Counted from the stretch's first letter, positions 1 through 7,870 are shown. The stretch: 27,410 bases of DNA from an uncultured Collinsella sp. (GCA_900552735.1 USBA01000005.1:1-27410), one strand, 5' to 3'. Made by a program: numbers and translations. The notes: a model not told the origin generated them from the letters alone.

Positions 1-296
1 TCGGCCTTCATGGCGATTACCACGTACTTGACCGTGGTCACGAGCGTCATGGTCCAGATGACGAGCGAAAGCGCGCCAAGGATCATATCTTCGCTGACGG
101 TGCCGATGCCGCCGTTGTTGGCGACGATTGATTTCATGGTGTACATGGGGCTCGTGCCGATGTCACCGTAGACGACGCCGAGCGTTACGAGCAGCATGCC
201 AGCGGAGAGGGGAATGGCTCCATGCCCGCCTTGACTACGCTGGTCTTGGAGGCTTGCCTCCAGCTTGTTCTGTGCCACGTGGACTCCCTTGGACAT
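1..296 (-). CDS. kup: Kup-family potassium uptake protein, N-terminal part
   Basis: Reading the minus strand from an ATG at 296 gives 98 codons that run off the window edge, so only the N-terminus is present. Residues 40-50 read GVVYGDIGTSP, the signature of the first membrane segment of KUP/HAK/KT potassium transporters. A second hydrophobic segment follows at about residues 72-95. Kup proteins import K+ with protons across the inner membrane. A ribosome site (AGAGG) lies five bases before the ATG, which supports this start. The short hydrophilic leader of about 28 residues before the first membrane span is normal for the family. The family call is strong; ion specificity is inferred from the family. 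Confidence 0.9.
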   Translation of the reverse strand, partial: MSKGVHVAQNKLEASLQDQRSQGGHGAIPLSAGMLLVTLGVVYGDIGTSPMYTMKSIVANNGGIGTVSEDMILGALSLVIWTMTLVTTVKYVVIAMKA

Positions 297-377
297 CTGG
301 CCTCTGCAAAGAGCAGTAGACCTTTATGCCATCTTTATACATATAAGAGCAGTTTGGCACATCGGGGTGTTTTAGAC

Positions 378-401
378 AATAATCCTCATCTGGGGATTAT
401 T
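378..401 (-). terminator. Hairpin between eamA-type gene and kup
   Basis: AATAATCC (378-385) and GGATTATT (394-401) form an 8-bp perfect stem with an 8-base loop. It lies just past the stop codon of the EamA gene on the minus strand and upstream of kup. The run of T after the stem is weak, so it may be a terminator, an operator for kup, or both. The rest of 297-435 is AT-rich and probably holds the kup promoter; no riboswitch was recognised. Confidence 0.35.
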
Positions 402-435
402 CATATACGCAGGTAGTATTTCAGAGCAGGGGCTA

Positions 436-1347
436 TTAAGCACGTGCTGTCTGGGCGATGCCAGCCTTGGTGTTTGCGCGTTTGCCGGCGACTTCGCAAA
501 AGATCGCGCCGCCGATGATCAGCGCGGCGCCCATGAGGCGGATGGGCGTCACGGTCTCGCCCAAAAGGGCGACGGAGAACACGACGGCCGAAAGCGGCTC
601 AAGGTAGCCGACGACCGCGACGGTCTGGACGGGCAGCTTGGCGACAGCACTAAAGTAGAGTAGGCAACCGATACCGGTGTTGACAATGCCGAGCATGGCG
701 ACGGCACGCCAATCAATGCTGGCGGCGACGCCGGCGGACAGGAATGAGGGGGCGCCCTGCGTGAGGAGCGTAAGGACCAGCGCGGTCAAAAAGGCGGCGC
801 TCACCTGGAGCGTGGAGTTTTCGAGGCCCTCGATGTGTGGCGCACCCTTGCTGGCGATGACCATCAGCGCATAGCAAAATGCCGAGGCGATGCCGCAAGC
901 GATACCCGCAATGGGCATATTGCCGCCTAGACCTTGTGCCGCAATGAGAAAAGCACCGCAGGCGACGGCGATAAAGCCGGCGATTTTGCTGCCGGTCAGC
1001 TTTTCGCCAAAGATGAGCGGGGAGAGCGCCATGACGATGATGGGGCCGCAGTAGTACAGCAGCGAGGATACGCCGACGCCGATCGTCTGGTAGGCGCGGA
1101 ACAGAAAAATCCAGCTGGCGCCCAGCGCGGCTCCCGAAAGGAGGAGGGCTGCGGCTTCGCGGAGGCGGGATGGCGCCTGCAACTTATGGCGTTGGGTGAT
1201 GGCAAGGATAGTGACAAGCGAGAGGGCGCCCAAAAACGTGCGCAGTAGCACGATATCGGAGCTCGGCAACGCGATGGCAGAGGCGATGATGCCGTTGGAG
1301 CCAAACAATAGCAATGCTGCTAAGTACGTAAACAGCCCGTTGTTCAT
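436..1347 (-). CDS. EamA/DMT-family transporter
   Basis: A 303-residue, strongly hydrophobic protein with about ten predicted membrane segments in two EamA repeats. The N-terminal half begins with a segment around residues 5-27 and the second half has the typical VGYLEPLSAVVFS stretch near residues 243-255 that ends EamA repeats. Members of the drug/metabolite transporter superfamily mostly export amino acids, metabolites or drugs from the cytoplasm. A purine-rich ribosome site (GAGGGGA) precedes the ATG at 1347. It is divergent from a LysR regulator 118 bp away, an arrangement usual for a LysR-controlled exporter. The substrate cannot be told from the sequence. Confidence 0.88.
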   Translation of the reverse strand: MNNGLFTYLAALLLFGSNGIIASAIALPSSDIVLLRTFLGALSLVTILAITQRHKLQAPSRLREAAALLLSGAALGASWIFLFRAYQTIGVGVSSLLYYCGPIIVMALSPLIFGEKLTGSKIAGFIAVACGAFLIAAQGLGGNMPIAGIACGIASAFCYALMVIASKGAPHIEGLENSTLQVSAAFLTALVLTLLTQGAPSFLSAGVAASIDWRAVAMLGIVNTGIGCLLYFSAVAKLPVQTVAVVGYLEPLSAVVFSVALLGETVTPIRLMGAALIIGGAIFCEVAGKRANTKAGIAQTARA

Positions 1348-1414
1348 GCGCTTCCATCCCCTCTATATCCGAGCATGTTCACTATGGGTGAACTGGCTTT
1401 AGAAGAAAAGCGAA

Positions 1415-1452
1415 TATAATGCATAGATAACATGACAAAAGCTCATGCATAG
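1415..1452 (+). promoter_or_regulatory. Divergent promoter region of LysR gene and EamA exporter
   Basis: A consensus -10 box TATAAT lies at 1415-1420 on the plus strand, 46 bases before the chosen LysR start; no good -35 box is visible. ATGCATAG occurs twice in direct orientation, at 1419-1426 and 1445-1452. The dyad-like ATGCAT cores between the divergent genes are candidates for LysR binding. Confidence 0.35.
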
Positions 1453-1465
1453 GTGGAGGGGTGCC

Positions 1466-2323
1466 GTGGAAACGAATGTTCAAAAGATGCAGGTGCTGCT
1501 GGAGACCGTGCGCGCCGGAAGCTTTACGCGTGCTGCCGAACGCCTGAGCTATTCGCAATCGGGCGTGAGCCGCATGGTGGCCGATCTTGAGGCCGATTGG
1601 GGCTTTAAGGTGCTCGACCGCAGTCGCGAGGGCGTGGCTCTTTCTGCCGATGGGCGGCAGGTCATGCCGGCTGTCGAAGCGCTCTGTGAGGAATTCACTC
1701 GCTTGCAGCGACGGGTGGATGAGATGCGCGGGCTCATGCGCGGCAAAATCTGCATCGGTACGTTTTCGAGCGTGGCGACCCACGTGCTGCCGCCGGTGAT
1801 TGCGCGCTTTCGCGCCGATCACCCGGACGTCGATTACGAGTTGCTGATGGGCGATTACTCAGAGATTGAACAATGGGTGGCAGAGGGCCGCTGCGATCTG
1901 GGCTTTATCCCGCGCGAGCCACGCGGCGCCGGCATGGCGTCGCGACCGTTGGTGCAAGACGAGCTGATGGCCGTGGTGCCAGCGGACTCCTCGCTTGCCA
2001 CCGCGGAGGTCGTTTCCCTTGCCGATTTGGCCAACGAGCAGTTTATTCTGCTAGAACGCGGCACCGATGACGAGATTACGCCGCTGTTTCGCCGCGCGGG
2101 CCTGGCGGTGCGCTCTAAGCTGTCGACTTGGGATGACTATGCGATTATGGCTATGGTCGAGGACGGCCTGGGCGTGAGCATTCTTCCCGCGCTCATCTTG
2201 CGCCGCTGTCAGTTCGATGTTGCCGTGCGCCCACTCGAGGGACATCCCCATCGGCAGATCAATGCGATATATCGCACGGCTGATGTTTCGCTTGCCGCCG
2301 CTCGATTCCTTGAATACCTCTAA
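1466..2323 (+). CDS. LysR-family transcriptional regulator
   Basis: LysR regulators bind divergent promoters through an N-terminal winged helix and sense a small ligand with a periplasmic-binding-like C-terminal domain. The helix-turn-helix is clear within the first 60 residues (GSFTRAAERLSYSQSGVSRM) and the effector domain follows from about residue 85. I choose the GTG at 1466 because GTGGAGGGG lies about five bases upstream. The ATG at 1445 would put that ribosome site inside the coding region and add seven atypical residues. From the GTG the protein has 285 residues, normal for the family. It is divergent from the EamA exporter at 436-1347 and probably controls it. The ligand is unknown. 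Confidence 0.9.
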   Translation: METNVQKMQVLLETVRAGSFTRAAERLSYSQSGVSRMVADLEADWGFKVLDRSREGVALSADGRQVMPAVEALCEEFTRLQRRVDEMRGLMRGKICIGTFSSVATHVLPPVIARFRADHPDVDYELLMGDYSEIEQWVAEGRCDLGFIPREPRGAGMASRPLVQDELMAVVPADSSLATAEVVSLADLANEQFILLERGTDDEITPLFRRAGLAVRSKLSTWDDYAIMAMVEDGLGVSILPALILRRCQFDVAVRPLEGHPHRQINAIYRTADVSLAAARFLEYL

Positions 2324-2382
2324 ACGTGTACATGTCATTGTCCGCTTTGGGCAAATCTCGGAGTCCGGTACATTTTCTTATG

Positions 2383-2464
2383 AAATTGAACTATCGAATG
2401 AGGTGCCGCGTTATACTGCTTGCTAAATTGAACCATGGTTCAATTCGTGTTCTATAAATTGAAC
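2383..2464 (+). promoter_or_regulatory. Three phased AAATTGAAC operator-like sites
   Basis: AAATTGAAC occurs three times in the same direction at 2383-2391, 2425-2433 and 2456-2464. The starts are 42 and 31 bases apart, close to four and three DNA turns, so all face the same side of the helix. The middle site is part of a perfect 20-bp palindrome (AATTGAACCATGGTTCAATT, 2426-2445). A -10-like TATACT lies at 2412-2417 between sites one and two. The arrangement suggests repression of the downstream XRE-aminotransferase gene, possibly by its own XRE domain; that link is inference. Confidence 0.55.
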
Positions 2465-2485
2465 TTTGCCAGCAAGGAGGTTCTA

Positions 2486-4006
2486 ATGGCCCAAGAGACG
2501 TTTAGCGATCGCCTGCGACAGGCTATGTCCGATCGCGACGTTCGCCAGTCGGACGTGATCCGCGCATCGGAGATGCTCGGCAAAAAACTCGGCAAGAGCC
2601 AGATGAGCCAATATGTGAGCGGCAAGACGATTCCGCGGCGCGATGTGGCAGAGCTGCTCGCCCGTATTTTGGAGGTCGATGTTACCTGGCTGCTCGCCGG
2701 CGACGCCGATCAAGGCGAGGCGTCATCACCCCGCAACGATTCCAAGCCCGAACCCCATCCCTCAGCTCAAATTGCAAGGAGCACCACCATGCGTACTTTT
2801 TCTAAATCCACCAAGCTTGATAACGTCCTGTATGATGTGCGCGGCCCCGTCGTCGACGAGGCCGCCCGTATGGAGGACGAGGGCGAGCGCATCCTCAAGC
2901 TCAATATCGGCAACCCGGCGCCCTTCGGTTTCCGCACGCCCGATGAGGTCATCAAGGACATGCGCCAGCAGCTGCCCGACTGCGAAGGCTATTCCAACTC
3001 GCGCGGTCTGTTCTCTGCGCGCAAGGCGATTATGCAGTACTCGCAGATCAAGGGCCTGCCCAACGTTCAGATGGAGCACATCTACACGGGCAACGGCGTG
3101 TCCGAGCTCATTCAGCTTTCGATGAACGCGCTGCTCGACAATGGCGACGAGATTCTGATCCCCAGCCCCGACTATCCGCTCTGGACGGCGTGCGCAACCC
3201 TTGCCGGCGGTCATCCTGTGCACTATCTGTGCGATGAGCAGGCGGATTGGTATCCCGATCTTGAGGATATGGAGTCCAAGATCACGAGCGCGACCAAGGC
3301 CCTCGTCATCATCAACCCCAACAACCCCACGGGCTCCGTTTACCCGCGCGAGGTGCTCGAGGGCATCGTTGAGGTTGCGCGCAGGCACCAGCTCATGATC
3401 TTTGCCGATGAGATCTACGACCGTCTGTGCATGGACGGCTACGAGCACGTCTCCATTGCCTCGCTCGCTCCCGATCTGCCCTGTGTCACCTTTAGCGGCC
3501 TTTCCAAGTCGCACATGATCGCGGGCTATCGTATTGGCTGGATGGTGCTTTCGGGCAACCAGCGCTGTATGAGCGATTTCATCATGGGCATCAACATGCT
3601 CTCCAACATGCGCCTGTGCTCCAACGTGCCGGCTCAGTCGATCGTCCAGACGGCGCTCGGCGGCCATCAGTCGGTTAACGACTACATCCGTCCCGGCGGC
3701 CGTGTCTACGAGCAGCGCAACTTTGTGTATGAGGCGCTCAACAAGATTGACGGCATCTCGGTGGTTAAGCCGCGTGCGGCGTTCTACATCTTCCCCAAGA
3801 TGGATGTGAAGAAGTTCAACATTACCGATGACGAGCAGTTCGCCCTTGACCTGCTGCACGAGAAGAAGATCCTGATCACGCGCGGCGGCGGCTTTAACTG
3901 GGCCGAGCCCGACCACTTCCGCATCGTGTATCTGCCGCGCATGGAAGTGCTCAAAGAGTCGCTCGAAGACCTCGCCGACTTCTTTGATCATTACCGCCAA
4001 TCATAA
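2486..4006 (+). CDS. XRE helix-turn-helix fused to AlaA-type aminotransferase
   Basis: A 506-residue two-domain protein. Residues 6-72 look like an XRE/lambda-repressor-type DNA-binding domain (FSDRLRQAM, then SQMSQYVSGKTIPRRDVAELLARIL). Residues 75-101 are a polar linker. Residues 102-506 match a complete fold-type I aminotransferase of the AlaA/YfbQ group, which interconverts pyruvate plus glutamate and alanine plus 2-oxoglutarate using PLP. The phrases LKLNIGNPAPFGF, NPNNPTG and GLSKSHMIAGYRIGW are visible; Lys341 is the expected PLP lysine. The start at 2486 has an AAGGAGG site six bases upstream; the longer frame from 2435 begins inside the operator palindrome and is unlikely. MocR regulators pair a GntR-type head with an aminotransferase, but here the head is XRE-like. 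Whether the product is an enzyme, a regulator or both is open. Confidence 0.88.
   Translation: MAQETFSDRLRQAMSDRDVRQSDVIRASEMLGKKLGKSQMSQYVSGKTIPRRDVAELLARILEVDVTWLLAGDADQGEASSPRNDSKPEPHPSAQIARSTTMRTFSKSTKLDNVLYDVRGPVVDEAARMEDEGERILKLNIGNPAPFGFRTPDEVIKDMRQQLPDCEGYSNSRGLFSARKAIMQYSQIKGLPNVQMEHIYTGNGVSELIQLSMNALLDNGDEILIPSPDYPLWTACATLAGGHPVHYLCDEQADWYPDLEDMESKITSATKALVIINPNNPTGSVYPREVLEGIVEVARRHQLMIFADEIYDRLCMDGYEHVSIASLAPDLPCVTFSGLSKSHMIAGYRIGWMVLSGNQRCMSDFIMGINMLSNMRLCSNVPAQSIVQTALGGHQSVNDYIRPGGRVYEQRNFVYEALNKIDGISVVKPRAAFYIFPKMDVKKFNITDDEQFALDLLHEKKILITRGGGFNWAEPDHFRIVYLPRMEVLKESLEDLADFFDHYRQS
2776..2791 (+). promoter_or_regulatory. Internal ribosome site and in-frame second start
   Basis: AAGGAG at 2776-2781 lies seven bases before an in-frame ATG at 2789, which is residue 102 of the XRE-aminotransferase. 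Starting there would give a stand-alone AlaA of 405 residues, the normal length for that enzyme. The position exactly at the domain junction suggests either a second translation product or the remains of an originally separate alaA gene. Confidence 0.5.
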
Positions 4007-4029
4007 CGACAGAGATAGTCTGTCATTTA

Positions 4030-4066
4030 ACGGGCGGCCCGTAACAGATTCGGGTCGCCCGTTTTC
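4030..4066 (+). terminator. Intrinsic terminator after XRE-aminotransferase gene
   Basis: A GC-rich 12-bp stem (4030-4041 with 4051-4062, one G-T pair) with a 9-base loop is followed by TTTTCTGTT. It lies 24 bases after the stop codon. Confidence 0.85.
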
Positions 4067-4135
4067 TGTTAAAGCTCGCGTTGTCGGCGTCTCGATCGTT
4101 TGGGCGAGTGGGAATCGCGTGTGAACGGAAAACTA

Positions 4136-4173
4136 TATTCCAAAATGGAATACATTGTGCTTCAACTGGAATT
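4136..4173 (+). promoter_or_regulatory. TATTCCA/TGGAATA dyad upstream of catabolic operon
   Basis: TATTCCA (4136-4142) and TGGAATA (4146-4152) form a 7-bp inverted repeat around AAA. A further half site TGGAATT begins at 4167, exactly 21 bases (two turns) after the second arm. It lies 61-98 bases before the amidohydrolase start. LysR proteins often bind such interrupted dyads, so the LysR at 9437-10360 is a candidate binder; this is inference. Confidence 0.4.
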
Positions 4174-4233
4174 GATGTCCGTGTGTCCGCTTTTTTAGAA
4201 TGTTCTCGACAAGATGAAAGGCGGTCCCCACCA

Positions 4234-5268
4234 ATGATTATCGATGCAAATTCCTACTGGTTTGACGAGCGCATCTTCCATGACGAGACGCTCTGTGAAC
4301 AGTTTTTGGCCGAGGTGCCCCGCGCTTACGACACCGAGGGCTACCTGACCGTAAGCCCCACGGGCAAGCGACAGATTGTGATCGAAAAGCCCGCTGGCTT
4401 TCCGGGCCTCAACTATATCGAGGGAGACTACACCCTTGAGAAGCGTCTGGCAGACATGGACGAGGCGGGGGTCGATAAAGCGATTCTCAAACTCCCCGGC
4501 TGCCATGAGTGGATGTCACTCGAGATGTGCCGGCGCTTCAACGACGGTATGGCCGCTGACGCAAAAGCGTCGAACGGTCGCTTGATACCGCTTGTCGCCG
4601 TGCCTCCCTTTGGCACCGAGGCGAACCTCGAGGAGCTCGATCGCAGGCTCGACGAGGGTTTCGCGGGCGTGCAACTCTGCGCCCACTACGGCAGGCGCTA
4701 TCTTGACGATCCGATCTTTTCGAGCTTTTTTGAGCGCCTGAACGAACGTAGCGTCACCGTTTACGTGCACCATGTGCCCGTGCCGGTCGAGAACACGTCG
4801 TTGCTCGCATACGACAACCTGCGTCGCTCCTACGGCCGTTGCGTCGACCAGACCACGGCAATCGGTCGTGAAATCTTCAGCGACTTCTTCGAGCGTTATC
4901 CCAACGTCAAGATGGTCCACTCCATGCTCGGCGGCGCTTATTTTGCGTTTAAGGAGATGCTGCTGCCGCACGGCCCCAAGCGTCCAGATGCCTCGGGTCG
5001 CTTCCAGGCCGATACCGAGACGGTCTCCAAGCGTCTTGAGAACAACGTTTATTTCGACATGTCCCATGCTCAGCCCTGGGGCGAAACGCTTCTTGCCTGT
5101 GCGGTTAAAGTCCTTGGTGCAGACCATATTGTCTTTGGTACGAGTTATCCCGTTAAACGCGAGTGGCTAACAGAGGGTGTCGCCTGCGTCCGCGCCACAG
5201 ATTTAAGTGATACGGACAAGGACCTTATGCTTGGCGGCACGGCACAGCGCCTGTACGGCATCGAGTGA
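4234..5268 (+). CDS. Amidohydrolase-fold (ACMSD-like) protein
   Basis: A 344-residue protein of the amidohydrolase-2 type, whose relatives are metal-dependent hydrolases and decarboxylases. The body is recognisable: RLADMDEAGVDKAIL (71-85), LIPLVAVPPFGTEANLEELDR (118-137), YVHHVP (177-182), VHSMLGGAYF (228-237) and a C-terminal GTAQRLYGI. Two metal-site motifs are changed. The N-terminal HxH (usually IDxHxH) reads MIIDANSYW, and the C-terminal Asp of the usual GTDYP/GSDYP reads GTSYP (302-306). His179/180 and His229 are kept. The start at 4234 has a modest AAAGG site; the frame extends to 4081 but that stretch holds the operator-like dyad. First gene of a run with two ceramidase-like genes and a PTS permease. 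The reaction is unknown. Confidence 0.8.
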   Translation: MIIDANSYWFDERIFHDETLCEQFLAEVPRAYDTEGYLTVSPTGKRQIVIEKPAGFPGLNYIEGDYTLEKRLADMDEAGVDKAILKLPGCHEWMSLEMCRRFNDGMAADAKASNGRLIPLVAVPPFGTEANLEELDRRLDEGFAGVQLCAHYGRRYLDDPIFSSFFERLNERSVTVYVHHVPVPVENTSLLAYDNLRRSYGRCVDQTTAIGREIFSDFFERYPNVKMVHSMLGGAYFAFKEMLLPHGPKRPDASGRFQADTETVSKRLENNVYFDMSHAQPWGETLLACAVKVLGADHIVFGTSYPVKREWLTEGVACVRATDLSDTDKDLMLGGTAQRLYGIE

Positions 5269-5294
5269 GCAACAGATAAAGGAGGGCGTTCGCC

Positions 5295-6563
5295 ATGGAT
5301 AAGGGAGAGATGAAGGCCGGAGCCGCCCGGGTGGCCATTAACTTAGAGGACGTATTGCCGTTCGACGGTTTCGACGCACTCCGTCATGAAATCTTTGCCC
5401 GTGCCTTCGTGGTCGAAGGGATGGGGCGGCGCGCTTGCATCCTTTCACTTGAGGTTACCTCGATCGCTCCGGCCCTACTCGTCGATCTGCGTGAGGTTGT
5501 CAAGGATGTCTCCAATTGCGACGGCGCCTTTTCTTGGGTGGTCCCGACCCACACGTTTTCTGCGCCTCACGTGCGCACCCCCGGGCATCTGGCCGACACC
5601 GATGCCCGCAATCGAAATGAGCGCTATCGTGCCGCGCTCATCGCCGCGACGCGCGCGGCTGTTGAGCAGGCGGTTGCGGGCATTCGCTCTGTTACGCTCG
5701 CCTCGGCGGAGGGCTACTGTCCTGTGAACGTTAACCGCGACATTGAGACGCCGGCCGGCTGGTGGCTGGGAGTAGACCCCAAGGGGTTTGCCGACCACGC
5801 GATGCCCGTACTTGTCGCGAGGGATGCCGAGGGCGGGCTCGTTGCCATGCTTGCGACGGCTGATGTCCAGTCTTCCGTGCTCGACGGATCGCACGATTCT
5901 CAGGGGAAGCGCTTGGTGAGCGGGGACCTCTTTGGCTTTGCCGCCACGGCTCTCGAGCGCGAATTGGGCGGAGTCGTGTTGCTGCTGCCCGGTGCCGCGG
6001 GGGATCAGAGTCCGGCGGAGCGCGCCGTGACCGTTGCGTTCGATTCGACCGGGGCGAAGCAAACGTTAGATGCTCACGAGAGTGGATATCGCATGCTGCA
6101 TCGACAGGGTCGCGCTATGAGCGATGCGTTGATTGAGGCCGTCCGTGCGGCGCGTGAGGACGATGCCATCGGCGTCGATGCTCGCACGGTCGACGTCCTT
6201 TTGCCCGCCCAGACGCGCGCCGACTTCTACTCATTGGCCCCGCATCGAACTTATGAGTTTCATGCGGCAGGCGAACAGCGTACGAGAGTCTATTTACTTC
6301 GGCTGGGAAATGCCGAGTTCGTTGGTATCCAGCCCGAGGTTTCGAGCTCGTTTGGCGCCGCCGTGCGCGCCGCCCGAGTCTGTCCCGTGCTCTTTGCCAC
6401 ACTTGTCAACGGAGGGCAGAAGTATCTGCCGGCCCCCGATGCGTACGAGAAAATCACCTATGAGGCCATGAACTCCGGTTTCGCCGCCGGTTCCCATGAG
6501 CGCCTCCTCCAAACCATCCTTGCCGCTTTAAACGCGGCGCGACAAAAAGGAGAACTTGCATGA
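5295..6563 (+). CDS. Neutral/alkaline ceramidase-like protein, first paralogue
   Basis: A 422-residue protein related to the catalytic domain of neutral ceramidases, zinc amidases that split N-acyl bonds. Visible motifs are PTHTFSAPH (84-92, cf. the zinc-binding THTHSGP), NVNRD (145-149, cf. VNRN) and GDQSP (236-240, cf. the nucleophile motif GDVSP). Where a second zinc His is expected (as in AVHSACV of the next gene) this protein reads ADVQSSV (189-195), so one ligand seems lost. There is no signal peptide, unlike secreted ceramidases, so it should act in the cytoplasm. A strong AAAGGAGGG site precedes the ATG, 26 bp after the previous gene. It overlaps the next gene by four bases, suggesting coupled translation. 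The substrate is unlikely to be ceramide; that is inference. Confidence 0.72.
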   Translation: MDKGEMKAGAARVAINLEDVLPFDGFDALRHEIFARAFVVEGMGRRACILSLEVTSIAPALLVDLREVVKDVSNCDGAFSWVVPTHTFSAPHVRTPGHLADTDARNRNERYRAALIAATRAAVEQAVAGIRSVTLASAEGYCPVNVNRDIETPAGWWLGVDPKGFADHAMPVLVARDAEGGLVAMLATADVQSSVLDGSHDSQGKRLVSGDLFGFAATALERELGGVVLLLPGAAGDQSPAERAVTVAFDSTGAKQTLDAHESGYRMLHRQGRAMSDALIEAVRAAREDDAIGVDARTVDVLLPAQTRADFYSLAPHRTYEFHAAGEQRTRVYLLRLGNAEFVGIQPEVSSSFGAAVRAARVCPVLFATLVNGGQKYLPAPDAYEKITYEAMNSGFAAGSHERLLQTILAALNAARQKGELA

Positions 6564-7678
6564 ATATCGGACATGCACGCCGCAAGATCACCCCGCAAGG
6601 CGACATCTATCTAATCGGATACCGTAACCTCCCCAACCGTCTGGAGCCTGCGACAGGCGTCCATGACGACGTCTTCGCCAACGCGATTCTTTTCCAACAG
6701 GACGACCGCGAAGTTTTTCTCTTCAACGCCGATGTTCTCGAGTTTGAGGAGAGCATGGCCGAGGAGGTTAAGACGATGCTCGCCGAGCGCTACGGAATCG
6801 ACCGTGACTGCGTTCTGCTCTCCGCGACGCACGACCACACTTCGATCGTCGCCTACCATCGCAGCTGGTGGACGGGAAAATTCAACGAGGACTACTATCG
6901 CTGGTTCCTCGATACCATCTGTCAATGCTTCGAAGAGTGCCGCGCCAACGCGCGACCTGCGACCTGCCGCATGGGCAAAAAAGTCATCACCGGTTTCTAT
7001 GACAACCGCATCATTCCCGGAGAGCTTGCCGATAATGAGGTTATCGTGGTGTCGTTCTTCGATGACGAAGGCAAATCGTTTGCGGGCTTTGTGAACTGGG
7101 CGGTGCATTCTGCCTGTGTCGGACCCGACTGCACGGAGCTCACGAGCGAACTCGCCGGTCTTACCGGCAAAAAGCTCGCTCAGAGTCTTGGTTACTATCC
7201 GGCCATGGTCGTCGGTGCTGCTGGCGACTGTAGCGACCGCAATTTTCGCCAGGGACGCGGCATTCCCGAGGTTGAGCGTGCTTCGACCGGTCTTGCCGAG
7301 GCGATTTCCCAGATCAAGCTCGATCGCGAGGTTGTTCTTGACCGCATCGAGCCTCAGACGTTCTATCACACCGTTGCCCATGACGACTTTTCACTCACGC
7401 TTAAGTGTGCCGTCATCAGTCTGGGCGGCCTGCATCTCTTTGTGTTCCCGAGTGAACTCGGCAGCGACCTGGGCATTCGCATGAAGCGCGAATGTCCGGT
7501 CGAGGGAATAGTCTGCGGTTACACCAACGGCTATTTTGAGTATTTCCTTCCGGCACGCGAGTACGGCCTCTCCTTTGAGACCGAGCGTACTCAGATTCCC
7601 CAGGGCGAACCGGAACGTCTGTGTGACAAGTTCTGCCAGACGACGAGACTTCTCGGCGCAGCAGCTTCGCGTCTGTAG
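6560..7678 (+). CDS. Neutral/alkaline ceramidase-like protein, second paralogue
   Basis: A 372-residue paralogue of the preceding protein with a more complete active site. It shows SATHDHTS (88-95), VNWAVHSACVG (178-188) and GAAGDCSDRN (219-228), which match the first zinc His pair, the second zinc His and the GDxS nucleophile motif of neutral ceramidases. No signal peptide is present, so it is probably cytoplasmic. The start codon overlaps the previous stop (ATGA) and an AAAGGAG site lies within the previous gene, so the two proteins are probably made together and may form a complex. The family is expected to cleave an amide or ester in a small or lipid-like substrate; which one cannot be told. 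Confidence 0.75.
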   Translation: MNIGHARRKITPQGDIYLIGYRNLPNRLEPATGVHDDVFANAILFQQDDREVFLFNADVLEFEESMAEEVKTMLAERYGIDRDCVLLSATHDHTSIVAYHRSWWTGKFNEDYYRWFLDTICQCFEECRANARPATCRMGKKVITGFYDNRIIPGELADNEVIVVSFFDDEGKSFAGFVNWAVHSACVGPDCTELTSELAGLTGKKLAQSLGYYPAMVVGAAGDCSDRNFRQGRGIPEVERASTGLAEAISQIKLDREVVLDRIEPQTFYHTVAHDDFSLTLKCAVISLGGLHLFVFPSELGSDLGIRMKRECPVEGIVCGYTNGYFEYFLPAREYGLSFETERTQIPQGEPERLCDKFCQTTRLLGAAASRL

Positions 7679-7870
7679 GCCTGATTGCGTGGCATGGGCC
7701 AATGAGGCTCACTGCCATGTGATCGGCATCTTCCATCTTCTCTGCTGTTTCCCATCCCGGGCGTACGTGCGTCCGCGGATTTCAAAGGGGGAAGCGGGTT
7801 CCTTGTCCTCCCACGTCGACTACGGAGGCATGAAATCTACGCTATGCCCCGCTCAGAAAAGGAGAATTCC
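7679..7870. other. 192-bp spacer before PTS gene
   Basis: No gene or clear terminator is seen. The spacer ends in AAAAGGAG (7857-7864), the ribosome site of the PTS gene. Its length would allow a separate promoter, but no convincing -35/-10 pair was found. Confidence 0.4.

Noticed and set aside
297..435. Riboswitch for kup, such as a c-di-AMP type
   Set aside because: The leader is short and I could not find the expected conserved elements; only one hairpin is clear.
2762..4000. A 412-codon open frame on the minus strand opposite the XRE-aminotransferase
   Set aside because: It mirrors the aminotransferase coding frame, has no ribosome site and resembles no protein; such shadows are common in GC-rich genes.
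4516..5127. Long minus-strand frames opposite the amidohydrolase and ceramidase-like genes
   Set aside because: They are antisense to well-supported genes and show no family motifs.
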